Below the pieces are notes generated by a model. It was not told the DNA's origin. It searched no databases and saw only the letters and a list, made by a program, of their open reading frames with translations. Of a stretch of 62,000 nt of DNA, positions 42,564-55,318 are shown one piece after another (the stretch's first letter is position 1; each line of letters opens with the position of its first letter). The position numbers and the translations under genes are program-made. Source of the stretch: Symsagittifera roscoffensis (lineage: Eukaryota; Xenacoelomorpha; Acoela; Convolutidae); assembly GCF_963678635.1 (NCBI RefSeq), contig NC_087067.1, forward strand, positions 13,777,018-13,839,017. Reading direction: 5' to 3'.

Positions 42564-43731
42564 GATTTTGATTTTGATAATTACGCTGAATTGTTTTTTA
42601 TATTAGCCAACCAATTTAAGGATGTTGTCATTGAAATACTAGTTTACACAGAAGAAGTGGCATATCATTTGCTGCATTTAATCCTCTCACAAAAATAGTA
42701 AAAAGAGGCTATTTGTGGCTTTTAAAAGAAGAATTATTCTATAGACACTAATCCTCTTATCTTTTTCTCAAATATCAGCTGATTTATTCAAACCAGTCTT
42801 TTGAAAAATATATTAAAATTCCAAATATGAGACTAATTCTGCTTTCTGTAAACATTTGATGCAGAAATTCAAAGCAAACTAGTTTTTCTCCGAGAATATT
42901 TAGTAGCAAAGCATTGTCACCCATTTTTTCCACTATCTTACGTTTGAATTTAACTTTGACTATTTTATTTTCAATGCAAGTTCGAAAATTAGTCGAGACG
43001 GTCGAAACATACCGACTTTCTAGGAGCGTCTAAAAATCCCTTTTCACAGGTTAGTCACAATTAAGCTAGCTTCATAAAGTTTTTTTGAAGTTTTTCAAGC
43101 AAGACATGTTTATGATATTTTCTCCTTTCATATTTAGTCATCTTGTTCTAGCGTTACCTTTGCACTTCAACCCTTGAGGTGACAATGAAGCAGTGAATAG
43201 GCTATAATTAGAGTCAATCTGTCGGAATTCCGGGCTTAAAAGAATCTCTAATTTTATTAACTGTCTCTATACCCAACTTAACCCAACTTGATAAAATCGG
43301 ATAAGCCGCTAAACTCGGCCAGAGAATTCTGAATTGCAGATTTAAAAAGATCTTTTGTGGGTTTAATTTGTAATCCTCGATCCTTAGGGGTTCGGTTTGT
43401 TGCATTCTGTTTCGACAGGATAGCTTTTGTTGTTTTCCCCATAAATCAGTTATTTGGAAGGCCAACAAAAAGTCAATTGTCTTCAATTAAGTAGTAGTGT
43501 GAATGACCAAATTCAAACAAAAAAAACTGGTTCACGGAAAAATTGCAAAAACGGATTGCGACTAAATTGATTTGAAAGAAGATCAAAAACCAAAAAAGTT
43601 GCTCTTAAAAAGAAAAGAAAGTAAAAAATTTTTTGCTTGCAATTTTTGTTGTCTAAATTTCCTGTTATCTTTTAAAAACCATATGTGAATGAAAGAAAGA
43701 GAGAAATAACACAACGTTAAATTTGAAACAA
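42564..43731. other. Intergenic DNA
   Basis: Nothing recognised. A minus-strand frame at 43214-43486 (90 codons) has no ATG-supported or splice-supported context. Confidence 0.4.
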
Positions 43732-45328
43732 GAATAACCCGTTGCTGTGCAAGTAGCACAAAGTGTTCCGACCAAATTCATAAAAAAAAGAAAAAGTCGT
43801 TTTTTTTTCTACTTTTCTTCAAATTAGTGTGGTTATTAGTAGATTCCGTAGATTACAAAAAATGAAAAATATAAAAACTAATTTATTTTAAATTCTTTGA
43901 AAACTTTCTGCATTTATAAAACTTAGAAAATCTTTTTTGCCTTCTAAGCAATAAATAACACATCCAAAATTTGTTTTCTTTACAGTAAAATTAATTGATT
44001 TCTCCTAATAGTCCAAATAGATAAATTTTAGAAAACGATTGAAAATGTTTTAATGTGTTATAGCATTTTGATGATTTTTTGTTTGCTTGTTTTGCGTGGA
44101 AAAAAAAGAAAAAGAGGCAAAACACACCCGAATACTAAGTTTCTTTCCATTTTCAATAGTCGGAACCGTAACTAAACTTGGAAGATCAGCTTCTCGTCAT
44201 ATTCCACCTGGTTTAGTCTGAAAAACGTATAAGAAAAAGTGTACTAGTTTTTCTTGACACGGAGAGTTTTGTATAAGAATTGTTTCTTAGAATCAAATAA
44301 CGACGTATTCAACCTGATATTGCTATCTGTTAAAATATGAAAGTTTAAAAGCATCCGGCTAAGCCAATATGGGATAAACAATGATCAATATATTGTGTCT
44401 TATTGACGCATAAGCGGCAAAATTATCCAGATCAAAAACCAGTTATTTTGAATTTAGGCAAATTCAGACCATTCAGTCTTATTCATATATTGGTGCTGGT
44501 ACAATAAGCCAATGTAGCAATAAATCGTTAATCAAAAAAGAATAGCTTAAAACCAAATTTTTATCGTAGCTGCCAATTCCAATCAACAGTTTGAAACATT
44601 TTTCAAAAAAAAAACAGTTCTTAGGCAGAAAATTGAAAACACTAAAACATTGATTAAGAATAGAATTGCATTTTTGAGTTTTCTTTAAAATTTTGCTAAT
44701 AGAGATCAATTTTGAATAGTTGTTTCCAAATTTCATTCCGAAAAAAGCGTTAAGATAATTTTTCGCAGTAGGAGGATCGGTGGAAGAAAAATATTTAATA
44801 TCTACACCCTGTGTGGCGAGGATAGTCAAAAACAATTCAATGAAAATTCTCATAGTCTGAACTTTGTTTTCGGGTGTGTTTTAGTTTTTTCTGTTTTGTT
44901 TTTCACGCAAAATCATGTAGAACAAAAAGCCATCGGAATAGGTCGAGTGATATATCATGTTGAAGCCCTTTCAGTCGTGATTCGAACAACTTTAAAAAGT
45001 TTCAAAATTTCTTTCAGTGTAAAGGAAACCTCGTTAGATATTTTTTTTTCCAATTTCGAGGAAATGAAGCGAGTGAGCAGGCTTATTTATGCTTACATTG
45101 AGCCGTTTTTTTTTCAGCTTTTTTCCAGTCATTTTGTCTGAAAAAATGGTTTACTAATTTGCTTTTTTTTCGCTATGAAAGTCGAATATGCCAAAGCTTT
45201 CAATTTTTAGTTCAGAAATTTTTATCACATAAAGCAGAAAGATCTACTCTAAAATGGAAAAAAAATTGTTGTTTTTTTAAGCCTTAGGTCGGAACATTTT
45301 GTGCTGCTTGCATAGTAACCGGCTTTAC
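43732..45328. mobile_element. 1.6-kb element with terminal inverted repeats
   Basis: The left end (43739-43772, GCAAGTAGCACAAAGTGTTCCGACC) and right end (45288-45322, GGTCGGAACATTTTGTGCTGCTTGC) are inverted copies over about 35 bp. Inside, a minus-strand ATG frame of 124 codons (44479-44853) and a plus-strand frame of 81 codons (44896-45141) are open but unrecognised. It is probably a non-autonomous DNA transposon; a relative lies at 30165-30745. Confidence 0.65.
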
Positions 45329-48300
45329 CTAATCTGTTGGCAATTCATTAAAAGTGTGTGGAAAAAAGATAGACCTTAAAGAGCATTTGAAACATTGAAA
45401 ATTTGATCTAATGAGCAACTTTTGTTAATCATTCATAAACTTACAAGTAATCAAGCATTAAAAAAAACTGCATCTTTTTTCAATAGTTCAATATATTGGA
45501 GAATAATTTTGATTTTGTTTTTGGTATCAATGAAAAACAAGTTAAAACAAACGATCTAGCTGGCGAACGGTCAACGCCAATGGTTTAAAATTACACATAT
45601 AAAAGATTTTTCAAAATTATGTCTGTTTTGATCTAAAATACATGGAAGCCTGTAAATTTTTTTGCTGTCCGAGTGCTCTATTAGATAGAAAGAGTTTGGC
45701 GGTTGTCATAGTCTTCTGTGCAAAATCAGAGTGACGAAAACAGAAGTGTTATGTTATCATTATAGTTTCCTATCAGTTTAGTTTTAGTCATTCAATGGCT
45801 ACTGTAAAATGCTTGGTGGCAAAAAGTTTCTTTATTAATTTCATAGAATTTTTTTAGAGAAACTAAAAAATTTTTAAGACATAGTGACAAATGTTTCAAC
45901 AGCAATGATATGGTTTTACGGAAATAGAAAATATTATATTTGCTCTTTTTTGTTAAATTCTTAGAAACCCAAAAATTACAAAAAATTTCAACTCCAATTA
46001 GTTACTTCGTTTATTATTCAGTTGTATCAATATATCTTTGCTTCAATTTTTCTTCCCGCAATTTTTCTTCTGCAATTAAAATATCGATACATGTACTCAT
46101 AGTTTCGTAAATCTTGCTCAAACGGTCAACGAGCACTCATAATGAGTCCTTATCTAAGAAGACATTTGCTTGGTTAGCAGATTTACTCTTTGAGCTGGTA
46201 AGAGCAAACATACCCACCCAGAAATTAGGCCAGAGTCTTTTGAAATGAGCACTTTCTTTGTCACTCTAGCCCAAACGGTCAATACAGAATCGCTTTCTGG
46301 CCCAAATTAAACTAGAATTAATTAGTTTTTTGTGTCAACATGTCGTCAGTTTTGAAAACAAACCATCTTGAGTTATGACAGAGTGGTACAACTCATTTTC
46401 TTTATGTTCCTTCAGAAATATAAACTGGCATAGCTTCCAATCAAATGAGACGATTAAAGCCTTTTTAGTCATCGAAATACTGAAAGGTTAGTTTGTTTTG
46501 TTACTGCAGTTTTAATGGAACTTGATAAAAAATTTCATGCAAGAAAAAAATTTTTTCTTCATTTTTGTATCTGACTTAAGAACTAAATTGAAAGAATGAA
46601 AAAATGGAAGTTTATATTCTGAAACTCAATGTTTTGAATTCTTACTTTCACCTATCAGTTGACAAAAAATGGATCAATTTTTGAATAAATCTTGAAAATC
46701 GTCTAGAATTTCCAATTAGCTTTTAAAATTAGAAACCCGATGAAGCAGCCTTAAGCAACATGGTAGCCTGTCTTACCCTTGTCTTTCTGATCAGATAATT
46801 TGATCACGACATTTCTCCTGATTATTGATTGAATAAACTATTTTTTTTTATATAAAATCCATTTTTATTCCTTGCAGAAGAACTCTCTTTAATCAGCGGA
46901 GAAAGGACGTGGGACCAAATTTTTGCCAGCAGCCCAATTGTAATTTTAAGCCCTTCCCAACTTCCAAAAATCTGGGAAGCAGGGTGCAAAAAGCCACTTA
47001 GCCAAATGCTTACTTGGTCGAAAAATTTTTTGTTCACCATCATTCAAAAACGAAAACCTCTCAAAGACGAAATTCACTGCATTTTTGAATACCTGTACTA
47101 ATAATTACTTGATAATAACAAGGCTAAAAATTTTGATTTTTATTCCTTTGCGCATTTATTTTAAAACTAAGTTGTAGCCTGAAAACAATTTCTTAAATTA
47201 TTATAATAATTTTTAAAATGCGAATCTCATTTTTCGACTTTTTGATGCAACGACTTCTGGGGCATTTTTTGCGACTTTTCAGCCCAAGATATTGACGGAT
47301 TAAAAGCAAACCAAATCACGGACTCCAATTTTGATTTCCCTTCTTAATGCCAATAAAACCCGCCGTGATTCGGCCGTAATAATCAATTAAAGAGATTTGT
47401 TGGATCTTTTTACAGCGAATTCGTCTTAAATCGACAAAATTTCCGTCTTTATTCTTTTTTCTGCTGCCAAGTTGATGCCATTTTCTTTCAAAGTTAATCC
47501 TTTGAGAAAGGCTTTTAATGGACGCCATTTGAAGATACGATATCTGGCGCTTTAATTTTTAGTCTGATCAATTTGGAAATAGTTTTAAGACTTGAAAAAA
47601 TTGCTGTCTGAGTTTAAAAGTTGCAGAGGTTTTTTTTTTATTTGACAATAGTTATTTTTCCACTTACTCAAAAAAAATTCAATTTTTGTAGCTTAACTTA
47701 TTTACTTTTTTGGAAAATATAAAAATATCATTTTTTTTTTGGTTATGAAAAAGAACATTGAAGTCAGTCTGCAAATTCCTTATCGATTTTTTGCACAATG
47801 ATAACAAAGACCCCTTAGTGTTCTGGTGTTGATTTTCCAGCTTCCAAGCTTCCAGAATTCATTTGAGAGGCCATTTTTTCCGCTGTTTTCCTCCTGTTTT
47901 CTAGGAGAAAAAATCACGAGCAATTTTTTTTTCAATTGATTTTTAGCCCGTCTCAGAATTAGTCTTCAAATCTTCTATGCATCGCTAATGAAATCAGAGG
48001 CTACAATACTGTCAAAATCAGCTTCACAATAGACCCCAATTACTAAGCGTGCCAAATTTAACCCCGCTGTGAATTGCCATACCGCTGCAAAACCCAAATT
48101 AATTCTGACTACGAAGAGTCTTAAATCTAACAAAAATCCAGGCGATTGTCGGAGGAATATTAACATATACTCAGTATTACATTTATTTTTTACTGGCTGT
48201 GCTCTTGAGTTGAACAATTGGGGGATTTTGAGGTACCTGCCCTGCGGACTTACCTGAGGGGTTTTATTCACGTTTTTTTCTTCAATTTTTTATAGGGCAA

Positions 48301-49048
48301 TTTATTGATAATAAGAAGAGCTTTTATCTCTTTTACCTGATTGGTACATTGCATTTTTAGCCCAGGCAGGAGGGTCTTTTGTACTCTCTAATGGATTTGA
48401 GTTATATCCATTAAAGCCAGTTTTCAGCATCGCAATCCCTTTGTGTGGGCTAAATTTGGGCAATTCTGATTGAATTTTTTCACATTAACTGATTTCTCGG
48501 TTCATTTTTAATGCAAACCCGGGTCGCATTGTCTGGAAAAAGTCTTGAATCTAATCAAATTAACTCAAAAGTTGTCTATTTTCCCTTGTTTTTTTTAAAA
48601 AATGCCTTTGCCATTAAAACATTGGACCTTTTAAATCATTTCCGAAAATTGTGACTCTAAAACAAGTTACTCTCATCGAAAAAAATTCCAGTTAGAAAAT
48701 ATCTGACCAATACCTGTCAAATTTGTAAATTGGCAGATCGTAAAAGGATTGGGAAACATTTTATTCCAAGTTTGCACTGGACAGCCTTCTAATTCAATTT
48801 CATTCATTCCTTGACTTTCAGCTGAAATTTCTAACACTCACTCGTTCTAATAAGATATAACGTTCTGACATTTAATTCAAAACAACAACCTAGCGTGATT
48901 ACACAGTGTAAAGCGGTAGAGTTGTCAGCTCCGGGCTTTAGTTTAAACTGATTCCAGATTTATTTTAGCTACATACTGGGTTCAACTTGCTACCGGGTTA
49001 ATATTTCAACCGATAAACAAACAAATCGTCTAACAGAAATTGAAAACA
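45329..49048. other. Intergenic DNA with unassigned minus-strand frames
   Basis: Minus-strand frames at 46822-47043 (ATG, MMVNKKFFDQ...), 47316-47528 (ATG, MASIKSLSQRINFERKW...) and 47975-48271 are less AT-rich than their surroundings and could be exons or gene remnants. A GTAAGT follows CCCCTCAG on the minus strand near 48255. I could not join them into a gene. Confidence 0.3.
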
Positions 49049-51017
49049 ATGAAAATGACCCGTCGTGTTAGTTTTGCCAGTTGCTGGAACCCCCGGACTA
49101 GTTTGAGTTTGGTTGGCGACAGTTGTCGGAAAATGTTTGCGACTACTTTTCTGCTCCTTTCTCTAATCGACGTTTCCTCGTCGACCCAACTAGACGCATG
49201 CAGTCAGCCTTTTACGTGAGTAAACTTCTACTAAATTTAGTATTATGAAAAAATAAATCAGAATCTTTTGTTAAAAAACTGCATTTAAATTAGTATATCT
49301 TGATTTTGTTTAGAAAATTTAGACTTGTTGATAGACATCAGGAGCGGATCTAGGATTTTCTGGAGGGGGAGGCGAATTTTCGGAAAAATTTCAAAAATTT
49401 TCAAAATGTTTGATGAATTTTCTGTAGATCGACCAAATTGGTTTTCTGAGCTTTCTCAAAGCACTATAGATACCCCTTCGTGTTAAAACAGGAGAGTTTG
49501 GGCTAAATTTTAATGTTAAAACAGGAGTGTTTGGGCTTTTTTGGAAAGTTTCTACCAAATATTTGATTTCAAAAAGAGAGCTTATAATAGATTATTAATT
49601 TATTAAAATCAGTTTTTTCTCAATTTTCGTAAGACTGGTACTAAAATCATATTATAATCGATCATTAACGCTTGAAACTGGATGCGGGGACTCCGAAGTC
49701 GCCCCTAAAACCGCCACTGGTAGAATATTACATTATAGCCATCTGTTTTTTTACCGATTAAAACGCATGAATATTAAAATTATTCTCAAATTATTCGTAA
49801 TATACAATTTAATTATGTTCCATCAAGTCTTTCTTCAGTTTTAAGAAAAAAAATATTCAATTGAAAATTTAATACTCCACTTGAAGGTACAGAGATGAAC
49901 TTTGAAGGATAAAAGTCAGTGTTTTTTCAGAATTCACAAAGAGAATTTTACCTCTGATTACTACTGCTGGCAGTCGCTTCCATTAAAACATCACCTGCAA
50001 AAACTGTGGGATAATGAGCAGTTTCAAAAAATGTATGCCGAAATGTATCCCGATCTAAACACGAAAGTAAATCGAGCTTCTTTCAACATTTCCGATGCTA
50101 ATTTATCATCTAATGCTTTCTATCGCGACAACTTTCGATTTCCAACTACTCTCAAATTCCTGGAAATATCTCTGCCAAATATGGAAAGTTTCGACATAAA
50201 TCCTTTCCATAACCTTATTTCCTTGAAAGAACTAAAAGTGTCGAACTTGCAAATCGCCAATTTCGATTTTGAAAGGATGTTCTGCGACATTTCTGAGACG
50301 CTAGATGTCCTGGAATTAACGGATAACAGGCTAAACTGCTCTTGCAATCTAACCGATTCAGTTGCGAATATGCGACGTTGCTTGAAACCCTCAATTCAAA
50401 TTGAAATTAACTGTTTGGATAATGATGGAAATGTGATAAATGAAGCCGATTATGAAGACCGGAATCTTTGCGCTAGCGGGACGACTACTGTAGCAGCAGC
50501 GGCAACACCAGTTTTGAAACTAAACGCAAAAGAACACGAAGATCATCCCACGTTTGCAACTTTGGTTCTCATAATTATTTTATCTGTGGTTCTCATTTCG
50601 ATTATCCTTTTCGCTGTCATCCTTTACGTGTCAAATCGGTATTGCCAATCGAAACGCAATGGGTCAAAATACGATTCGGCTAAAGCAAGCAATAAGCAGA
50701 AGGAGTTTGTAGCCAACACTTATGTCAATTCGTCTCCCAGGCACATTTTAGCCCCCGAAATGCATTTGTACGGACCCCAAAACGAGGTGCCAAGCTCCCC
50801 CAAGAAAATGTCAAACACTCCCCCAAAGCAAGTGAAGTTTCGACCTTTGTCCCGTGAGTACCAGCCAATTGACGGAGTCCCTTTCGACAACCAACTTCCA
50901 GTTCTGAATTCGCCCGAACGACAAGCGAATATGCCCTATAGTATTTCGGAACAACACGAGCCGAATGGAACCGACGAAAATCAAAATTGGCCTCAAGACG
51001 GTGAATTTCATGTTTAA
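49049..51017 (+). CDS. Leucine-rich-repeat type I membrane protein, two exons
   Basis: Exon 1 is 49049-49215 (ATG at 49049, donor GTGAGT); exon 2 is 49931-51017 (acceptor TTTTTTCAG). The split codon reads ACA and the frame is kept, giving 417 residues. A hydrophobic signal segment follows a second Met (M29, MFATTFLLLSLIDVSSS), so M29 may be the real start. The ectodomain has one or two recognisable LRRs (LKFLEISLPNMESFDINPF, LDVLELTDNRL) and a cysteine-rich LRR C-terminal cap starting NCSCNL. A membrane span lies at about 264-288 (VLIIILSVVLISIILFAVILY). The cytoplasmic tail of about 125 residues is Pro/Ser-rich with no domain I recognise. Likely a cell-surface recognition or adhesion protein. 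Intron 1 (715 bp) contains a hAT-type MITE. Confidence 0.85.
49339..49719. mobile_element. hAT-type MITE in intron of the LRR gene
   Basis: Starts CAGGAGCGGATCTAGGA and ends GCCCCTAAAACCGCCACTG, the same termini as 25240-25566. It shares an interior block about GATCGACCAAATTGGTTTTCTGAGC. The flanking target duplication is degenerate. Confidence 0.7.
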
Positions 51018-52445
51018 GAAACACATCCAGAGTTATGACTGGAAACATTGCAACCGAAGTTTGGACCTAGCCTAGCTTATTTCCAGCTGCTTTCTTATTA
51101 AAAATTGAAATTAAAAATGGTCAGATTTTGTAAACGCAAAAAATATTTGAGGCTAAAATTTTTGAATAGCTTCCATTTAAAGTCTCTGATTGCAATATGT
51201 GATTTGTGATATGATTTTGTACAATTTGATCGCAGTTTGTAGTTGAATTTTTGAATTGGGAATAATTATTGTATATTTTTACGATTGGATTTGTATTTCA
51301 ACCGACAGTTATGTAATTCCCCTGCAACTAATTAGAACTATTTATTACGCAAAATTCTGTCTTAGACCCGTTTTCAAAAACATTGGAATATCTATGTTGT
51401 TTAGACACCAAAAAAGACTATTTTAAACAGTCCAAATTGTTCCAATTGCCTGAACCATTCCGTAGTGTTTCATCTCCAAGTTGTCTAAGAATTTTTTTGA
51501 ATACTGAAAAAAAATTTCTATAACGGTAACTGAAGAAAAATGCTGGCTCTGGCATTAAATATGTCCGTAACATTATCGTGCTATAATTCCTTGTAGTCGA
51601 TAACTATCTTATTTTCTTCTTATGGCCTGACCAAAAAATGAACCCAAGCATAAGTTTTTTATGAAAAAAACTTATTCAAATAAAAAAATTGCGATATTTT
51701 ATTTCCCGAATTTCCCCTTTGCTTAGCAATTTTTTAAAAGAACTTTGTAGTACATCCAAATCAAAACACCTTCCCAAAACATGTGCTGCTTTGCTTGTTC
51801 TTGACGCGTTTTTTCTTGCAGACACAATTCGATTCTCTGTACAACAGCTCATCACAAAATAGTTTGTAACATTCAAAAAATTTGATCAGGATTTCGAAAT
51901 TAAAAAAATATATAATGATCAAAAAGTGGCAATTTGGCCCAACGGGGTAATTAGCGAGTGTCAATACTGTTTTGATTCTTACACTAGCTTCAGCTTTGTG
52001 TATTATTCAAAACTTTCAAGTTTCTTTTTTTTTAACCTAAGTCGCAAATTTTGTTACCACTTTTGGGGCACTTTTGCAGCTTTTATCAATTGAAATTCGA
52101 ATGATAATAAAATAACACAGTTGATGCATTTTTAATTCATTAAATGGTTCGAAAAAGATTTTTGTTTCAAACTACATGACATCATTAAAACTCGAATTAA
52201 GAAATTTTTTAACTCAACATATCTCGCAATTTTTGAAATGCATAATTTATACATAATGTGGCTGTATGCTTTGCGATTTGTTACAAGCAAAAGTAGTGTG
52301 GATGCCTTCAGTTTGTTATATACCAAACTATTACTTGCAAAGTTGTGTCTATTTGTATTTGGTGCCACTTTTTTCTGAATGCTGTTCACAATTTATTAGC
52401 ATATGTAGCTGCTTTAATCGTGACTAGTGTTTGTCAGAGGTTAAG
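51018..52445. other. 3' region of LRR gene and intergenic DNA
   Basis: AT-rich; includes the 3' untranslated region, whose end I could not place. Small frames here look accidental. Confidence 0.4.
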
Positions 52446-52530
52446 CGTGCGGCATCGCTGAGTGGTTAGTTCTTGAGATTCAAAGTCTCTTGATTGCAGT
52501 AGTTAGTGGGTCGAATCCTAGACCAAATGT
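52446..52530 (+). repeat. tRNA-Leu-like sequence, probably a tRNA-derived SINE
   Basis: GCTGAGTGGTTA resembles the A box and GGGTCGAATCC the B box (consensus GGTTCGANNCC, one mismatch). Between them GAGA-TTCAAAG-TCTC forms an anticodon-like arm reading CAA. The acceptor stem does not close and the T-loop is one base short, so it is not an intact tRNA. A T-rich tail follows. Confidence 0.45.
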
Positions 52531-54122
52531 TTGCTAATTGGAGGTTAATTTCTTTTTTTTTTATTATTGCACTTATTATAGCTGCTTTTTGTCGTGTTCT
52601 CGCAAGTAAACTACTAGCAAAATTGAGTTACTAGACATCAATTTTTCCAATTACACTTAACGTTATAGTTACAAAAAAAAGAAACAAATGCGATCAAATA
52701 TCACCCAAATTTAGGTCAGACACGTTGACAGGGATATCTAAGCAGACAGGGTTTTGCTTTAATTCAATTCATATCAAATTGGAATTTATTGCACAGGCTC
52801 AACAAACCCGCACTGGAGTTTCATGGATATTCATCCAATTATTTTGGATTTTTTTTGTCAGTCTCGTTAAATTTCATATATAAACGATTATAAACAATTA
52901 AAAATGGATTATAATGCTTTTAATTTACATATCAATTTAACTGATTATACTGGATTTATTGGTGAAATTTGTAAATCTTTTATAAATTATCCTAAATCCT
53001 GCTTAGTGCAGAGGATACGTTTTACATTTAATAATTATTTTCACATATTATTTGATATTTTTGAATTTTTTCTAATTTTTCAATGTGGCACTTAAACTTT
53101 TTATTAATTTGTTTTATACCATCTTTGTGATTTAAAAAAATCACCATTTGCCTATTTTTACCACGGAATGTACTGTGGTGGGAGGTAGGAGTTTACTGAA
53201 GTTTAGGCCCTCCTCCCCAGTTTACTGAATGTGGGAGGTAGGAGGATTTAAAAATTTAAGGGGGTTTAAAATATCTAGGGGGGATGTAGAGAGGTCGAGT
53301 TTACGTAGATTAGCCTTCCATTCAATGGTAAAAATTTAGGTGTATGGGAGGGTTAGTAAATTACAAACTGGATTGATATCGTTGTTTTTGTTTCATGTTG
53401 TTCAAAATTTTTTTTTGATTCGTCCTTGATTTGCCGAAAAACTGCTGCAAACGAAGTAAAAGATTTTTCCTCAGAAAATTATCGACTATAATGAATTTTT
53501 GTGGAGAAAAATTCAATTTTCAATGGTTTATCTTGAAAAAAATCGATTATAATGGAAAAAAAATAAATTTAATGGATTAATTTGTTATGAAAAATTGATT
53601 CAATCTGTTATACAATTATTGATTCATTAAAAATTGATATAAATTTTAAAAGCTCATATCTATAATCGTTTATGTTGTTCAACATTTTCGTTACTCAAAA
53701 TCCATTATAATCGTTCGGGAAGCCATAAACAGATTTGATAATTCAATTTTTTTTATTTAGCTTTGGTTTTACACTCATTCTATCTCACTTACAAAATAAA
53801 TTTATAGCAAGAGTCGGTATTTAACCTAAAATTTAGTAATAGCCACTTCGGCCAACCGACTCTAAAACTTTCCTAAAGGCCCACTGTTGTTTCTCGAGTA
53901 TAGTGGTAACGACAATTTTTTTCTGAGATTAGTTTGGTTAAATTAAAAAACTGTTGACAATACACATTCTCTGGCCAAAGTTGAAATCTGCGCTTAAGGC
54001 TCTAAAATATATCAAATGTCACTTTACAAATCTGAAGCAACTAGACTGCAAAGTCCTAAGCAGTCAAGTTAACAGCCTTTTTTTGGTCTCCTAAAATTTT
54101 TGGTTAATTAAACTTTAGTTAT
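52531..54122. other. Intergenic repeat-like DNA
   Basis: 52815-52900 resembles 39290-39370 (GGAGTTTCATGGATA...TTGGATTTTTTTT), so a diverged dispersed repeat is present. 53170-53300 is G-rich with repeated GGGAGGTAGGAG. No gene. Confidence 0.4.
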
Positions 54123-54790
54123 TGTTCCGACATTCGTAACGAAAGTAACGGAACATTTGTGCTCGGGTGGGTTTTTTTTCTTCAGACAAATTTCGACTTT
54201 TTAACTAGCCATTTTGACGGAATTTTTAAAATATCATTCAAAAGGTATTGTTATCCTGCGCTTAACTTTGAAAAGATATTTCACCTGTGATCATCTTTCG
54301 TAAAGTTATGGGGGTTTAAAGATTGCTATTTTGGCTACTTTGGGACAATTAACGCGCGATATATTTCGCGCTATATTAACGCGTAAGCGGAGATTTAATC
54401 CATCTTAGAAATTGTTCCAAATTGGTTGAAAGAAGCTTATTTGCCATAAGTCATTGGCTACGAGGAGCGAAATTGATCCCTTTGTACTGCATTTGGCGTG
54501 TGGGGGGATGATTTTTACAAAAAAAATCTCAAATTTTTGGAAGAAAAAAATTCATTTTATTTTATTACATTTAATTTATATGTTATTATTGCTTCATAAA
54601 CTTTAAAAGGCAGTCGAAAAATTCTGGGCTTCGCCTTGAATCTTTATATGGCGTGTGGGGAGATGATTTTCACAAAAAAAAATCATTTTATTGGTTACAT
54701 TTTTAATTTTTTTTAGTTTATTAGTGCTCCATAAACCTTAAATGGCAGTCGGAACACCCAAGGCTTCACTCTGATACGAGCAGTCTTGTT
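54123..54790 (+). mobile_element. Helentron-like/MITE repeat, copy 3, with duplicated 3' end
   Basis: Same 5' end (TGTTCCGAC) and 3' end (ACGAGCAGTCTTGTT) as copies 1 and 2. A first, decayed 3' end is present near 54607-54640, followed by a second partial interior (ATATGGCGTGTGGGG) and the real end, so the 3' part is tandemly duplicated. Confidence 0.75.
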
Positions 54791-55318
54791 TTATATTTTG
54801 AACTGTCGAGCTGAGAGATTTTTGTGTCCCTTTGTACACACCCGCTTGGTCATCAAATTTAGAATCAAGCATGTTACGTAATCTAACAGCCCATTTACAA
54901 AATTGTGTGGCACACTCGCTTGGTCTGAGTTGCAAAACCCACTTCAATAATATAAAGATTTTCCTCATATTTTCTGGAACAACAACTTTCTACAGCATTT
55001 TTTTCTCGAAAAAAAAACCGTTCTTACAATTTTTTGGCGAAATGAACGCCCAACAAAAGCTTTCTAAAACAACAAAGCGCTTCAACGAATTCATTCAAAT
55101 CAAATGTGAGTTGATTTGAGCGTTTTTATTCTCTTAGTATAAGCAATACAGCAGAAACGTGCGGTTTGAATATAAAATTAGACTACAAAAATTAAAGAAC
55201 ATTTTTTTGTTCTAAGTTTCAACTTAAATCTCAGTCAATTGAATAAACAAAGTGATGTCCCATTATCAACTGTATTATTGATATAGAGACTCTCCAATTC
55301 ACCAAACTAAAAGCCAAA

